64,000 bases of DNA from Linepithema humile (lineage: Eukaryota > Arthropoda > Insecta > Hymenoptera > Formicidae), in the NCBI RefSeq assembly GCF_040581485.1, contig NC_090128.1:1364001-1428000 (forward strand), written 5' to 3'. Each line of letters opens with the position of its first letter. The stretch's first letter is position 1. The notes beneath the pieces are model-generated. The model was not told the DNA's origin, made no database searches, and was given only the letters and a program-made list of their open reading frames with translations. The translations under genes and the position numbers were made by a program. Shown here one piece after another: positions 29,901 through 44,900 of the stretch.

Positions 29901-32900
29901 CTAAATAGAAAATATAAATTTTGCATTCGTATCGCGGATTCCATTAGCAGACGCTTAATGAAAAGTTTAACCGAATAAATGAATGCTGGTTTCACCAGCA
30001 GTGTATTAATTATGCCGCTGTAAAACAATCGAAAAGCACATTGGAAATAAAAAATAGATGGAAAATTGTCAAGTTTACATAATTGAGTTTCCCGACCTAT
30101 TTTATATATAAACCGATAATTAAGGCACAGTCTAATTATTTTTTTCACAAATGGGTTTTTACACCAAATGGAAGATAAAAAAGATCAACTTTCACAACAA
30201 TAATTCTCTTTTATCAATTAGACATCCTGCCTTTTTTAAAGCGTTCTCACGTTCTCTAATTGAGAAACCAACATTTCGTGCAGGATATATTAGAACAATG
30301 CATCTTCACTTGGGGGTAGTGGAAAAACGTTACTTTCCGTTTCCTTATTTACGACTGTTTTTCGCGGCGGGACCGCTGGAGAAATCGTGTCCCGTTTCAT
30401 AAACACACGGCCAATCCGCGCGAGTGGACTGCCACAGACGTTGCGCTCGGAAAAGCGCATTAAGAATTGATCCTAATGCACTCGTGGGCGCCGCCGCCGC
30501 CGCCGCCGCCGCCGCGGCTTGCGCCAAGGATGCACGAGAGGTCACGGATGCCTGGCACCGGGCACTTATAGACCGATATGATTTCCTGCGACTATCGGAA
30601 ATTTCGACCGCGGACAAGCCGCGCCACTGCGGAGCTACATAATGTAAATCAAGAAGCGTTCGATGCACATGCGCACCGATTGCGTTCCATTCGGCACACA
30701 TGGGTCCTTTATTGGTTAATATCCTCAAGCGTTATCGGTCAAACGCGTTTCACCGTGATCGCAACTTTTCCGGTAGCGCTCGGCTTTATCGGCATCGTGT
30801 AATTCGATAACGAATAAATTCAAGCGGTAATCCAACAGGACTGGTTAACGAGCAATTTTAACGACATAAATGGCCTCTTAAAACCACTCAATTAACGATT
30901 TCCGATTTTTGAACGTTTAAAGATGCGCATAATATGAAAAGTGAATTTTTCGATAGCTTTTCGTTTGCTTGACAAATCTCTGAAGTGGCTCTTATTTATG
31001 CTTAACAGAAGGCAAAATATATTTATTAATGACGATTATGTTTTTCGCCACTTTTATATCCGCAAGAGGCTATTTATATTAAAGGAAAAAAGTGAATGAG
31101 AAAAAAGTAAGAATAAAAAACCTGATTTTCATCTACCAGAATCTGTCTACTTCTTTTGATATTCCGTCATCAGGATAGCAATTTTCTTGGCTAACCGGCA
31201 ATTCAATTTACAGGATGACGTCCAATAACCGTATCCGCCCTTATTACCTTGCCGGGGATCAGACAAGACGATATTTTTGACTTCGACAGGACCAATCCTC
31301 GTCAATGCATAATGTCGTTGCGGTAAGGAGGAGCGTAAACTCGTGATGGACAGTAAGTTAACAGCAACTCGTAAACAAGCTTGTTGAGGATAGAATGTAC
31401 ATCGGGAGAGTTGAAACTCGTAAAAACGCACACGTTATTCTTTCTTGTCCGCGCAAATGAGCTTTGCACAACAATAGCAATAAAAAATATTGTCCATTTA
31501 CACGTTAGGGGTGCCATAAACTTTCTTAGATTGAGAAATAGTAAAATAAAGTCGCCGGGAAAATGCTATGACTTTAAATATAATATTTCACGCTAACTAA
31601 TTGCCCTTGAAAATGCACGACCTGCTTGTATCTATAATTATGTAATAATTTTTCTGAAAAAAATGTTAATAAATACTATATTAAAACAATTTCAACGCAG
31701 TTTACATTAATAAAGCTGAAAAGTTTTAAACCAAATTTGATTAAGAGACTTCATATCTCTATTTGCAATTGCTCGCGCCAGCATTTCTAATGATAAATGT
31801 AATACTTGTAATACTTCACCGTAGCGCATATGCAAATATGTTTATTCTCTGTAAATATTAATATTTGACACTACGTAGAAAGTAAAATGTTTGTCGGATA
31901 AATAAAGCAATAAAATTATTCAAAAAAATTTTTCTTTTTTATAGCTTTTCATTTTTTCCGAAATAATTCTTTGAAGAGAAATAAAATATTTAAATTTGCA
32001 AATTATGACTGAATATATAAAGCGAAGTCACAAAAGTTTCTTTCTCTTTGTAATGCGGTACATTATTGCCCTAAGCCCAACGTCGCTTGCCTTTTTTCAT
32101 AAATGCACTCTTCAGAAAAGTGTTATGAAAGGGTGTTTTTATACACGCCTTCTTTAGCGTGATGTATAAAGGGTCTTTTTTATAAACGCTTGCTTTAGTG
32201 GAGTATGTAGAATGTTGTTGCAACATAAAATAAACATAAGAAAATATTACGATTTTAAAAACAGTCCTTTGATATTTGGCGCAAAATTGTAAGTGATAAT
32301 TTTAAAGGAAATTTCTTTATTTGTATAGAATTAGCTGTCGAGAAATATCGCGATTTTTTTTGTAAGAAATCAGATAGCTGCTTCGGCAAAGAGGGTCTCT
32401 TGATCAAAGCACTTGTCTGCTCAGCGAGGCGTTGGTCCGAAAACCGTTCCCCTCCGCCCCGAAAAAAATGAAAGCAGCCTTTCATAGATGTACAGAAGAG
32501 AAGTGCGCTGCTGAAATCAGCGGGACGCCTTTCTAGATTACTGGTGCGCCCTTTCAGGAAAACTGGTAATATGTCACCCGTATGAAGCTCAGCGGGCCAT
32601 TTCCCATGGGCACAAACGGAGGATGCGCTGAATATAGCGACGAAGTAGATCAGTGCGTCAAAGAGCTACAGATTGCGCGCAGGAGCTGCCAAGCCGCTTA
32701 GGAAATATTTACTCTATTTATCTGATGAAATCGCTTGCATTCCGGTCAATATCGACAGTAATGCTTGTCTATATATGGAGTGGTGATCCCTAATTGATAC
32801 CCTCGAGATCGGTGAAATGGAAGATATTCATGTACATATGCGTAGAAATACATACATACGTACATAAATATATATATATATTGCACATTTGTAAAATAAT

Positions 32901-35900
32901 AAGTTCAATAATGGTTTATCAATTAAATCAGTAATTAAAAATGTAGTGTAAATAATAATATATAAAACATGCATGAAATTATTTAAAGTAAAATTTGTCA
33001 AAATATAAATAAGCTCAAAACTTACAGTGATTAATTTCAAATATTATCAAACAGATTATCGCTCAATTTATGGTTACAGGATTATGAAAGCGCACGATTT
33101 CAACTGTTATTACCGTTGTTGTTCTTTCTGCTTTATAACTAACAAAGTATCAGTTCGATGATACCGAACGTGTTGTTATGCATATTCTGAATTACTCCAA
33201 GCAATCAATTATCATAATCAGCTTTGGACGCTCTTCCGTGTTCGATTTTCCCTCCATTGCACACAATAACGATGACATTGTAATGTATGTAACGTATAAT
33301 AAAACATTAAATAACGTATCAATAACATTTATAATGTTAAATATAATAATTTATGAGAAAATCTTATTGTTACTTCAAAAATGAACAAATTAAATGCTTT
33401 CGTTATGTTAATAGAGCAAATTTATAAGCAAATTTATAAGAATGCGGCAAAATTATAAGATTAAAGCAAATTACTCAGCATTCTTTTTGCCAAGCAGAAT
33501 AATTTTCCAATTTGTTACACGCAATTAAGTATTCCATGTAATTTTGTAATCTCGCAACGTTGTTTTCGATTACAATATAAAAAATGCTTGTATTGTAAAT
33601 TTTATCAAATATTTACAATAAAGTAAAAATATTTAAATTAAAAATACAATTAAATTTTTTAACTTTCGTTAAATGTATTTTTGATAAAATTTTGTGTTTC
33701 ATGATAACATCTTGTTAATTATACACATTTCGTAAATAAAGTTTAATACGCGCTGTGACTTGCATTCCATGTAGAAGCATGCCAACTTCAAGACCTCATT
33801 TTCGCGAAACAGCATTTCCAGCTTGGTTAACGTTATCTCAAAGTGTCTGTTTCCTTTCTTGTTGCAAGGTAACATTTGTCCGAATAACCGTCCGAGAATA
33901 TCTTACTTGAATGTCCCATGGGACTTTTACATTGTTGAGAAGGACAGTTATGTTGCTCTGTTTCGAGCGGCAAACTTCCAACGCCTCCTCCATATTAGTA
34001 TTACTATATTTTACACGGTGCACTTTAATTATTGTTCAATATAAAATTCGTTATACCACTTAAGTACCCTTTATTAAAACCTATAAAAAGGTTTTTAAAA
34101 AGATAAGTATACCGTATAATTAGAAATAAAATACAGTCCCTATATGCTCAATTAATTTTTTCTGATTATATTTAGAGATAATTTTGCAAATAAGAAATAA
34201 AATTTCTCATACTTTCGTTACGTAAGATTTTTCCTACTATAAGATAATTATAAACAAATCAATTTTAATAATCATTAGAATTAATTTATGCAATGAGATA
34301 AACAAACGCAAGTTGTATTTTAAAAAATATATACTTTAACTCAATTATTTCTAAAAATAAAAAGACTTGTAAGATAGAATTTACCATTTTTCGCGTTGAA
34401 TTTTTACCAAAAATACTCGGCGGCACCGTTTAAAATAAGATTACATTCAAGTTATAAAGCTGACGAACTTATGCGACGTAGAGTGACAAAAAATATAGCT
34501 CGCTACTAGCGTACGATCAAATAATGCGTTAGAGTGCGTTCCGAAATTCGTGGCAGCGTAATTGAATATATCAGGTAGATTGAGTCCTTTCGCACGTGAC
34601 GCATCGCATGTGCCTATCGCCCCTAATCCTTTGACGTGCGTTAAGCTGTGAATTAATTCTTCGTAACGCTGCGCCCGTCCGCTAGCGTTTCGTTCAACTT
34701 TTAACACAGATGACTGGCAATTTTTCAAACGCATGTCACACCTGGCGACATATGCTGATGGCTATGTTCTGCCAGTGTAAAAATTACGCGTCATTTTCAC
34801 CTGTTTTCAATCAACGACTAATCGACGAAATTTTTCGGCAACCGATAAATGTCAACAATTTTTCACTAAAAAAGTTTTTCCTTTTTTTCAGGATTATTCT
34901 ATATATTTTACAATAAAATCGACTTGTTATGTAAAAAAAGTGTGAAATTTATCAAAATTAAAAATTGTTTAATATGAAAATATAATATCAACATTTTGTA
35001 AAAATATCATCGTATTGTTGCAAGTTGTAAAATTCTATATTAAAAAGCTTTTAAAAACAAGTTAATTTACATATGTATATTATCTATTATTAGATTATAA
35101 TATTTATAATTATTAATATGTATTATGTATGTAAGACGTGATTTAATTAATCGAAGATGACTACCGAACACCCAATGCAACCGTACGGCATGTTGCGATG
35201 TTTCCATCGATTTTTTCTCGCTCTTTTTAACAAGAATCTGTACCGCTTCCAAATACGTACAAACGGGTGCAATAATAGCATCTGGTGAAAACGCTGTCAC
35301 CGCCATCCCGGATTCCTCTCTTTATGAACTTCATTTTAAACCTTATCCGCAATCGCATTTGATACACAATAATATCCAATACTCGCGCAAGAGTTTGTGA
35401 ACGTAATTGAAACAGCTTTTAACTTGAGATTTTAAGAAGTTACGCTGGCAAAGTCAATAGTACTGCGAAAGACTGCAAGTGCTGTTGGCGAGGTACAAAA
35501 CAAGTGTAAACAATATTCTCTCTTTCCTGTATTATGCCAAATAAATAAAATACTATTCAGAAAGAGAAGAGCGTACAATTTAAATGTTTTTGCTTGAAAA
35601 CTTGTAACGCACAGAATACATGTTTTCCGAAGTTTAAAGCTTGTAATTCTTGTTTCTGTCAAATCTCAGCTTTTAATAGAATTGTTTTCAATGGGTTTTA
35701 ATATAAATTTGTCAGTGCAATGAAATTTCGCCTACGGCAATGCATTTTGATGTGCCAATTTATTAACACGCTGAAAAGCAAAGCGAAATTTATAGAGAAC
35801 AAGATGAGGAAGCGCAGTAGCGAAATCTCTACTGTGTGCCATTATTGCATCCGCCCGTACACATTCACTCGCGCGACTGCCCACAGAGCACAGTGATCCG

Positions 35901-38900
35901 CACTATCCTTTCCGCATGCAGGCACTCACGTGCGTGATTGTAACAACAAAGCGCTACGGCCAGCGGCAACGGTGACACTCTGGCCGGTCGGAATTTAGAT
36001 ACGTTAATGACATTGTTCGAATCACGCGGCGAACAATTCGACTGAGACTGAACACGGCTCTTGCGAATGCCGATTAGGTTCGTTGTACGGCTGAATGGAC
36101 AACGTCGGAAGATGACGCGAGGACTCACTGACGTTCATTAGACCGTTTATCGGTAGCATCGATTGTATTCGCTAAAGTTATTGGCGCCGCCACTATTCAA
36201 GCATTAATTAATGCGAATATATAATTTGTAACAAGAAGATAAAATTAAATATGGATGGAATGAAACTTTGCAAAATTCTAAACTTCAACTTTCCGTTCCA
36301 GTGATCTTTAAACAGATGATTTTGCAACAAGTAGAACTGCTAGAAATTGTTTTCCTTAGAAGTGAAAATTAATTATTCATTAATTTAGCTACACTGAACA
36401 CTCGATTTCTACAAATAAAAATTAATCTTATAAAAATATGAGATATCAGTTTGTTTTCATTTTTCATATTCTGCCAGTTGTGGTTTCACATGGAATATTT
36501 TATTCCGAAAGATCGCTGTGCGTGACACGTTTATTTTTACAGAGTGAAAGTTTGCAAGAATATGTTCGTCGCGTTTCACGCGTCAAATCAATGTCAATGT
36601 TGAGCAATTGGTGTCACGTCTACTGCGTAAACAGACATAATAGATGCATAGTAGTGACCTGATAATGAATTATGGGTTCATTGAGGAGTACAGCGATGAT
36701 CGTTGCGTCATCGAGTATTGATTCACGCGATATGATCATCGTCACCCTTGCGCTTTTACGTTTCAACATATTCAGCTCTTTGTTCAGCAACCGCGGATTA
36801 TTAATTGGATAAATCATATTAATCATATTACAGATCATATTATAAATCATATTACAAAAATATGTATATATAAATATTTCACTTTCACGTTTCTTTGCGT
36901 GTTTCTATTCAATGGATAAAATATGATTTACGTCGCTGGTGCGATAAACGGTTCAAGTAATCCGAAGCATATCAATTTTCTCGATGTTATTTTATTTCAC
37001 CTTTTTTTTATTCCGTACTCCTAGTCGCAGAAATACAATTGAATGGCTATAATCACGCCCGAACAAACTCCGCGAGCAACAAGCGTAATGATAAACAATG
37101 TCGAACACGACCGAACGGTTTTCCCACGAGCGCATCTGTCAGAAACAATTTGTAGCCAAGCAACTGACGAAAGTAAGTCGGTGAAAAAACGGGAGAAAAA
37201 CGGAAAGCGCGTAGTCAATCGACAGTGGTTTCAGCCGCCGCTTCAACGACGGCATTTACCGCTCGCGTTATACGGACGGTATGTGAATTCAAGATTACGA
37301 CGGAATCGATACCGCTACGGTCTCATCGAATCGCGTTGACATTTTAATGGGCCACTTTGACCCAGAGCTTCGCTCCTTGACCGTTAGCTATCCGGGAGGA
37401 TCCCAATATCCTAAACGGCATGGAACGCGCGCGTACTTCATCGCAGCAGGAGAACATACCCAGAAGGTTCTCATCGTAATTGATCGACCATCTATTTTCC
37501 GGTGAGAGTCATTATGCCGCGAACTGTCCGACATTCTGGAACTTCAAAGGCCAGCCAATTTCCATTAAGGACATTAATTAATTAACGAGCGACGGTCGTG
37601 GTAAATTAATGCGCCCTCTCACTTGTAATGGTGAAAAATTGATTTCATTCTTGATTCTGATTCCGGATTAAGTGATCGACGGGCGAGAAAATTTGAACCG
37701 CGGAATTGAATTGCGATCTTTATGCCGGAAATTATTACAGTTTTGCAGTTTTGGAATTTATCCCAAGTGGGTGATTTGCGGAACAGCCATACCGTAACAG
37801 TTGCATTAAAAAAGAATGTTTATACACGCTCGTTAATTGATAACGAATAAATGAAATATCGAGAAAAATTAATCCTTTCACCAAGCAAACAAAAACTAAT
37901 TTAGAGTTATCATCAAAAATAATTTAAAGTAGACATTTTGTTATGTAAACCATACATCGTCTCTCCATCGCGTAAAAATAAAATCAAATTAATTCCTAAT
38001 TTAACCGTGCGATATTCCACAATATAAAAAAAAATCGATCCAATCGCATCTAATAATTCTGTTTTACGCTCAATCATTCGATTTCGGATAAATGCTAAAT
38101 TTTTCATCGCGATATCCGGTGAATCTGTGCAACGCGTCGTCGAGATTTTATCGCCGCCAAATGCCAAAATAAAATGTAACATTCGGAAGATCGTCGCACA
38201 TCGACGCGATGACAATCCCCGAGCATTAAATCTCCGCAACCGGTGCCCGTTCGCGAAAATGATGATAACGGATATGACGGAGTATCCTGTTGGAGGGGGG
38301 CGGTTCCGCGATCGCATAAACGCGCAAATGTCTCGTTAAAATCATCGATGGGCCGCGGCCCCTCCTGTCGCGCAGAAATGCCACAGCTCGATCCATTTAC
38401 CACCGATTGATGTTACGATCTCGCGGAGCACGTGTACGTAACTACTTGTACACAGCCCCATGTCATTTGTCGAAATCGCGAGCACATGGCGCTGTCGCGC
38501 CCGAATTCTTTATGGTCCTACGGTTTTATTTTCCCGAGGAATCTCGATCGTTCTGCACGTCCGCGAGCCAGTGTTTTCATCGAATAAAGTTTAATCAATT
38601 TCTATTCTTTAAAAAAATATGTATTGTGCGTATCAAAATAGCTGTTAGCTATTTTTTGAGGCAAGCTCGAATAAATTTCGAAAACTGAGTTTTTTCTAGA
38701 CCGGCATTTATTCTTATATTTCCCTTAATTTAGAAAAAATAGAGAATTTTTGATAGTGTAACATAAAAATTACACAAAGTTGCGATGTTTCCAACTTACA
38801 AAGTTATGTTAACGAGACACTTCGTATTTTTCGAGAAAATAAGTTTGCCGCGCTCTCTATAATGCATCTTTCATCGTTAAATATTTTGCATTATTAAATA

Positions 38901-41900
38901 TTTTATTACAATATTTCCAATGTACGGAAGTAAGGAAACGCATTTGTACGGTTTATACGTTTCATGGTATCGTTACCGAGTTAACAATGTTTCGATTCGT
39001 TATAATTTGAAAATATATAATAATACTTGCTAAAATAAAATGAAAGTAAACATCCGTGCTGCGCGAATTTTGAATAAACCATCGCAGTGGCTACACAAAT
39101 ACAATAATACCGTGAACACTGACGTATACGTTCGTACGAACGTAGGACAGTACGTGTAATATGATAAATGCCAGGCGCAGCCAGTAATCCAAGTAAATGG
39201 GTTGAGGCTACAACCACTGTGACAAGTTTCCCGTGGTATTTAGCAGCTTATCGGCGATGGCTGATAGCGTCAGAGGATCGGCGTCGACAGAACCGAAGAT
39301 ATTAGCCATCGAGGCAACGTATCTGTGTGAGAGTGATATGAATTAGTCATAAAATTCTCGACAGCTGCTGCGGCGGCAGCGCGCGCGTCTGATCACGAAT
39401 GCCTGATCCGTCCGCTTGTACTACTACTGGCAGTAGCTTCCGGTGGCGCGGGCCAGCCATGTCGCAGTAGTGAGAGACCGTTATCGGTCATCCAGCAGCA
39501 GTAGTAATGGGCCACCTGCACCTCGGCCGAAAGAGCTTTCGCGTTCGATCATACGTGATGATTGAGGTATAAATGGAGTTGATTACATTGGAATCTGCCA
39601 TTCCCGTTCGTACATTTTGCTCCGCAAAATTTTTGCATGTCATCTCGTTACGTAATCTCGTTACTATAAATTTGCAGGCAGTTTTATTCGCCGTATAATT
39701 TTATATGTAAAATATCGATCTCTGAATATAATAATTACGGTCATTTTGCTAGTCTGTCGTATGATAGGATATTTCTTACATTTTGTGTATTTTTTACTTG
39801 TAGATTTTTATCCGTAATATATTATAAACCTAAAAATGTGCGTCTACTAAATAAAAAATATTGCTACAGCAATTTGATTTTTTTAACTATAGGTGTACGA
39901 CAATTCGTATTGCGCTCGCCGGAAGCGTTTTATAATATTATCCAACGCTTATGAAAGCAAGTGAACCACCTCGACAATATTTATTTTGTGATAAATGCTT
40001 CAATTGTTTCCAGAGCTTCAAGAGAGGCTTTTTTAAAAGCAGTTGTACGCTACAATTTTCATTTTTCATGTCTCAAACATAGCACGACTTTAATAAGTCT
40101 ATTTTAAGCCCTTAAAAAAATTTTTAACGCAAGTGAAAAATTTCGCGGAAAAGTCTATCTTTTGCATCGCGAAATGTACACGTAAATTATAAATTTCCCT
40201 AAAAGCTGAAAACTTCTCTGTAAACAGAACTATCAAAGCTCGAGATATAATGGATATTTTAGCAGAAATAAAATTTTTCGATATAATTTCCAAAAACAGA
40301 ACTTCTAAATGAAGAATATGTACGTCTATGCTCTCGATGTGATGCACGTATAAAATACAAATGTCTCTAACTTTTCCCTTAAAAATTAAAATTATAAGAC
40401 AAATTTAACTACAGGAACAAACCAACACCTACAATATTTGGCTATTATTTACTTCAATTATCAAAGAGCGCGACAAATCGTGTTTTTGGATAAAAAATAT
40501 TATAAGAACTCTCATTAAAATATGTAATCGCGTTAAAATCGAATATTTTCATTTTCTTGTACAATGAAAAATGCATTAACTTACTAGAAGAAGAATAGGT
40601 TGTACACAACGAAGAAAATCGTCGTAAAACTATCGAATGGAGAAATTCTTCGGGGCTAGCAGTCTCTGTCTTAATTAGTCGTAATGAGATTAAAACAAAT
40701 CTAGAAAGTTAAGGCGCGCAAGCGGGAAATACGGGGTCAAGATGCTATTGAATAGGACTTAATGTTGCAGGAATGCGACGCCATTCGGTCGGACGCACCG
40801 CGCTGGAATTGCAGCACGCTAACGTCATCGGTAACTATGTCTAAGTATCGCTGGCATAAATTCCGAATTAACGGGAGAGTACGGTATAAATCACGGATTA
40901 GAGCCAGGCAAGTACTCGAGGAACTTCGGAGACTTTGTTGAGACGAACGAGAGAGTTGTAGAAAGAAAAATTCGATCGCGAGCGCGTTCCTTGGACGTCG
41001 GCCAAGAGCGTCGGCAACGACGGCGAGAGACAATTCGAGTAATTCATAATTCTAATCGTCAAACTTCACTGTAGACGAGATATTCTCCTTAATGTCAAAC
41101 TGAGAAGAATTCGATACTATCGATTTCTATCAAGAAATATGGGAAATCATTGTAAAAGCATTAAAATAATAGTTACCCTTTTAATCATCTTATATTGTTT
41201 TAGGCGAAATTCTGTCCAACTGTACACCGCAAATATTAATCCTTGCGATAAATGTTTGAAATTTGCATATATGTCGCAAAAAGAATAGAGAACCGATAAT
41301 ACTGCTGTTTGATTTTGCACAAAGAAATCATGTTTTTATGTTTTATGATCAAAATATGTGATGAAAAGCAGTGAAATGTACCATTATTGAGTCTGAAAGG
41401 ATTAAGATACAAATATGTAATGTTTTTATAATCCTCGGAGTTACGCGCATCATTCAGTTTGTATCTGCATTACAAAATATAAAACATTCAATATATATTC
41501 GTATCAACCCTTATTGTTCAAAAAATTTGATTGTTATCACGGTAAATGCTGCCAAAAGCAATGTGTGAGGGGATCACGTTTAGATTAGCGCTGCCTGAAT
41601 AAAAATAAATCTACAATACATTTATTTGAAAATGTATTTGTTTCCCCGGAGATAAAATAATACGGCTTTTTTCCCCCGTTAGCTTTGTGTTTAACGTTAT
41701 CAGTGGTTTCTCTTATCTGCTGTCATAGATATTCCGAGCACGTTGGAAAACGCTGCTGAAAACAAATAAAAATGTCTATCCGTATCTTAGTTGTTGATTT
41801 GTTACTTCCCCATCTATTTTTCATGTTATGCATACAGAAGTCACGAAAGAGCTGAATAGTGTAAAACGAAGAAAATCAGGACAAAAAGAATATTCTCGGA

Positions 41901-44900
41901 GAGTAAACTCTCGTCGAGTGTTCTCGGAAATGCGGACGGAGAAAAGTTTTGCGCGTTATAAGTTAACCGTAATATTATCTCTCTTGTATCATCAAAACAA
42001 TAATATATATAACATCGAATAATATCAATCACAAATTCATAAAAAGCGCAACACTAAAAGTCAGCTTGAAAGATATAAAATCGATCGAACGCATCGGACG
42101 TATCAACTATTGCACATTAGCGTAATCTTAGAAAAATTCCGTCGTTTAAAAAGAAAATTATAATTTATGCCTATTTCTCTTCGTTAAAAGATAAATTTTC
42201 ACCATTTCGTACATTGTCGCTCTTCATGAAATAAAACGATACAAATAACAGCAACGTAAGATAATGAACGACAACAAACGTAGTTATTATTTTCATTCAA
42301 AATAACTCAACATTCTCTCATGCACAGATTCTTGCAAATATATTTTTATCAGAAAAAATAAAATAAAAAAAATTATTCTTTACGCAGCAACCATTATTAT
42401 TCCCTTCCAGCACTAATGACGCAAAAAGCGCACGTGTAACGTATACTGTGCCCAACTAGGGAATTCCCCTAATGGTACAAGAAACAGCAAGCTGTAATAT
42501 TCCTTTTGTGCCATCGACGGTCGGGGACTCAGCAGTCTGCACGAGGTCCTTTATGCGGTCATATATGAAGTACGCAGATGCACCGGATATCATTATCTTA
42601 AAGATAAAGCGTCGTAAAATATTCTTTAGAGCATCCAAAAGCACCTCTCTTACAGAGTATTTTCCACAAGATAAAATAAAAAGAAAAATATCGCGACATG
42701 ATGTTTCTAGTAAAATTAATACTCGAACAAATGTCTTTTTATTATTTCTGCAATGCGCATATTTAACACGTGCGCCAGCGCACATTAAAAATAAAAAGCT
42801 ATTATTTTCGCTTGTGTGATATAGCTTTAGAATAAAATTTATTTTATAATTCTTCTTCCAAAACTGTAAAAATTTAATCTTGGCGAATAATGTTTAATAA
42901 TTATTGTCAAAAATCACCGCTTTATTTATTAAACCGGACATTATAGAGCACGAAATGATGTTTGCGGTGCAACGTTATATCGTAAAAGTTGTGCTTTCAG
43001 TCTCAAATATGAGATTATCTCGTTGCATTATCCTATTTTGCGTGCGAATGCTCTAAACAATCCAAAATAGCGTATTCCGCGCACGATCGCGCGATATACA
43101 GCGATATTGCGCTGCGGAATCGAGGAAAATCATTCGATCTATCGCCGATAATCCCCACGATCATGGGAGATATAAACCCGGTGATTCGGCAGAAACGCTG
43201 TTTAATTAATGGTCAATACACCGAGGATCGCGGCGGAATTACGCCGCTGGCGTTTGACGTTATAAAGTTGACATGGGAGATATAGAGGCGTGCGACGACG
43301 TCGCGCTTCGGCATCGGTATCGGCGCGATGGTGCGTGTGCACGTTGTAAAAAAAATTAATTGGATATGTCTGCGGGGCATGAAATGTAGACCAGCACAGT
43401 TGGTTGCAGATATAAATTTCCCCCTTTAATTTAAAAGACCCACATTTATTTTCGCAACAGTAATCATTCGTAATATTTTTCACGCGGTGACCAAAACTGA
43501 AAGAAACGACACTTAATCGCGATGAATGAACGTTAAAAATGCATTATTTAATTAATTTCATGATAATTTCATGATAATTTCATGATACAGAATTTTTGTC
43601 GCATTCTTCTGTTGGAAGCTAGATTTAGATACCCTTTGCTTCATTTTTAATAAAAATTATTCTGCACATTTCATATAAAAATTGCCAAAACTATTCAAGC
43701 TCACAGTTTTATGAACAGAAAGAATGTGCAGATATTAATATTATTGTACGCAAACACATTCGTGATTTTATTTAATAACAGCGTCAAAGGAAAATAACGT
43801 AACTTTATACCCACGTATAATATATTTAGGATACGTGCCGTCGTTTCCCCCAAAATACTATGTGAAATCCGCTTGCGTGTAAGATGTAATGCGCTTAATT
43901 TATAAAAATAGAGTAGACGGAAGGTCGCGAGGAAACTCCGCAACATTAATAGAGCATAATTTCACAGGGTATTAGAGACATTGCTTGCACCAGATGCCGT
44001 TCCTAATATCCGGGACGGTAGCATTGCGCGCAGAAAAATTAATAAAACGGAATTTTTAACGAAGAAAAATATCAGTAGACGAAAACTTTTAATTACTTCT
44101 AATGAGAAAAATCTCGACTGTACCCAGTTCTCGTCCTCTGCTTAGGTGTTGCGGTAAGTTTAATCGACGTGTTGCAGCAAGTACTTCTATATTTCGAGTT
44201 TTAGATTCACTCTAAATTTACGCAACAGTTTACGTAATTACGTGAAGGTTTCAATTAAGTTAATTTAACCAATTTATATCAATTCACATCAATCATCATA
44301 GCATTACAAATTCAATAAATTTTAATAAATAAAGATTGAGCGATCATGACTTAATTGTTTTCAATTATGTCGTATTCAATTGTCAAATTAATTACCAATT
44401 AACAAATGCAATAAACAATTCTACACCGTTTTTTTAAATTCAAATCGGAGCTGGAATACAATGTTCGAATCTGGATTATTATGAATTGTTCGCAATTGTG
44501 TTATAAATTATTGTCAAATTAATTAATTATAAATCAACAAATGCTGCAAACATTACAATAGTAAGCAACAAACGCGATAAATAATTGTTTACAAATTCAA
44601 AACCAAGGTAGAATACAAATATTAGAATATTTAACATAACGAAATGTAATACTACTAAATTACATTTCTAACTTTCTAGTATTCTTATAGGATTCATTCT
44701 GTATTACAAAAATTACAGATATCCACGAAAAGACGATAAACAAGTCTTTTCAATTCTGTAAAATGTTGTTATCCAGTTAAATGTCTTGAAAGCACCTAAC
44801 TTTGGAATCTGTCAAATCTCCCAAATTCTCTGAGAGAACCGTAACAGATCGGTAACAAGTGGAATCGGCGATTTCTCCGAGAGAGAGAGAGCGATTACCG

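Noticed and set aside
32867..32881. Short TA run
   Set aside because: Only about seven units, not notable in AT-rich DNA.
35990..36030. GTTCGAATC string resembling a tRNA B box
   Set aside because: No A box, acceptor stem or anticodon arm can be built around it.
39236..39343. Plus-strand open frame over the orphan-exon candidate
   Set aside because: It has no acceptor of comparable quality; the minus-strand reading is the better candidate, and both may be chance.
42456..42819. 109- and 115-codon open frames on opposite strands over the same bases
   Set aside because: Mutually exclusive frames with no family similarity, no splice sites and no start context.
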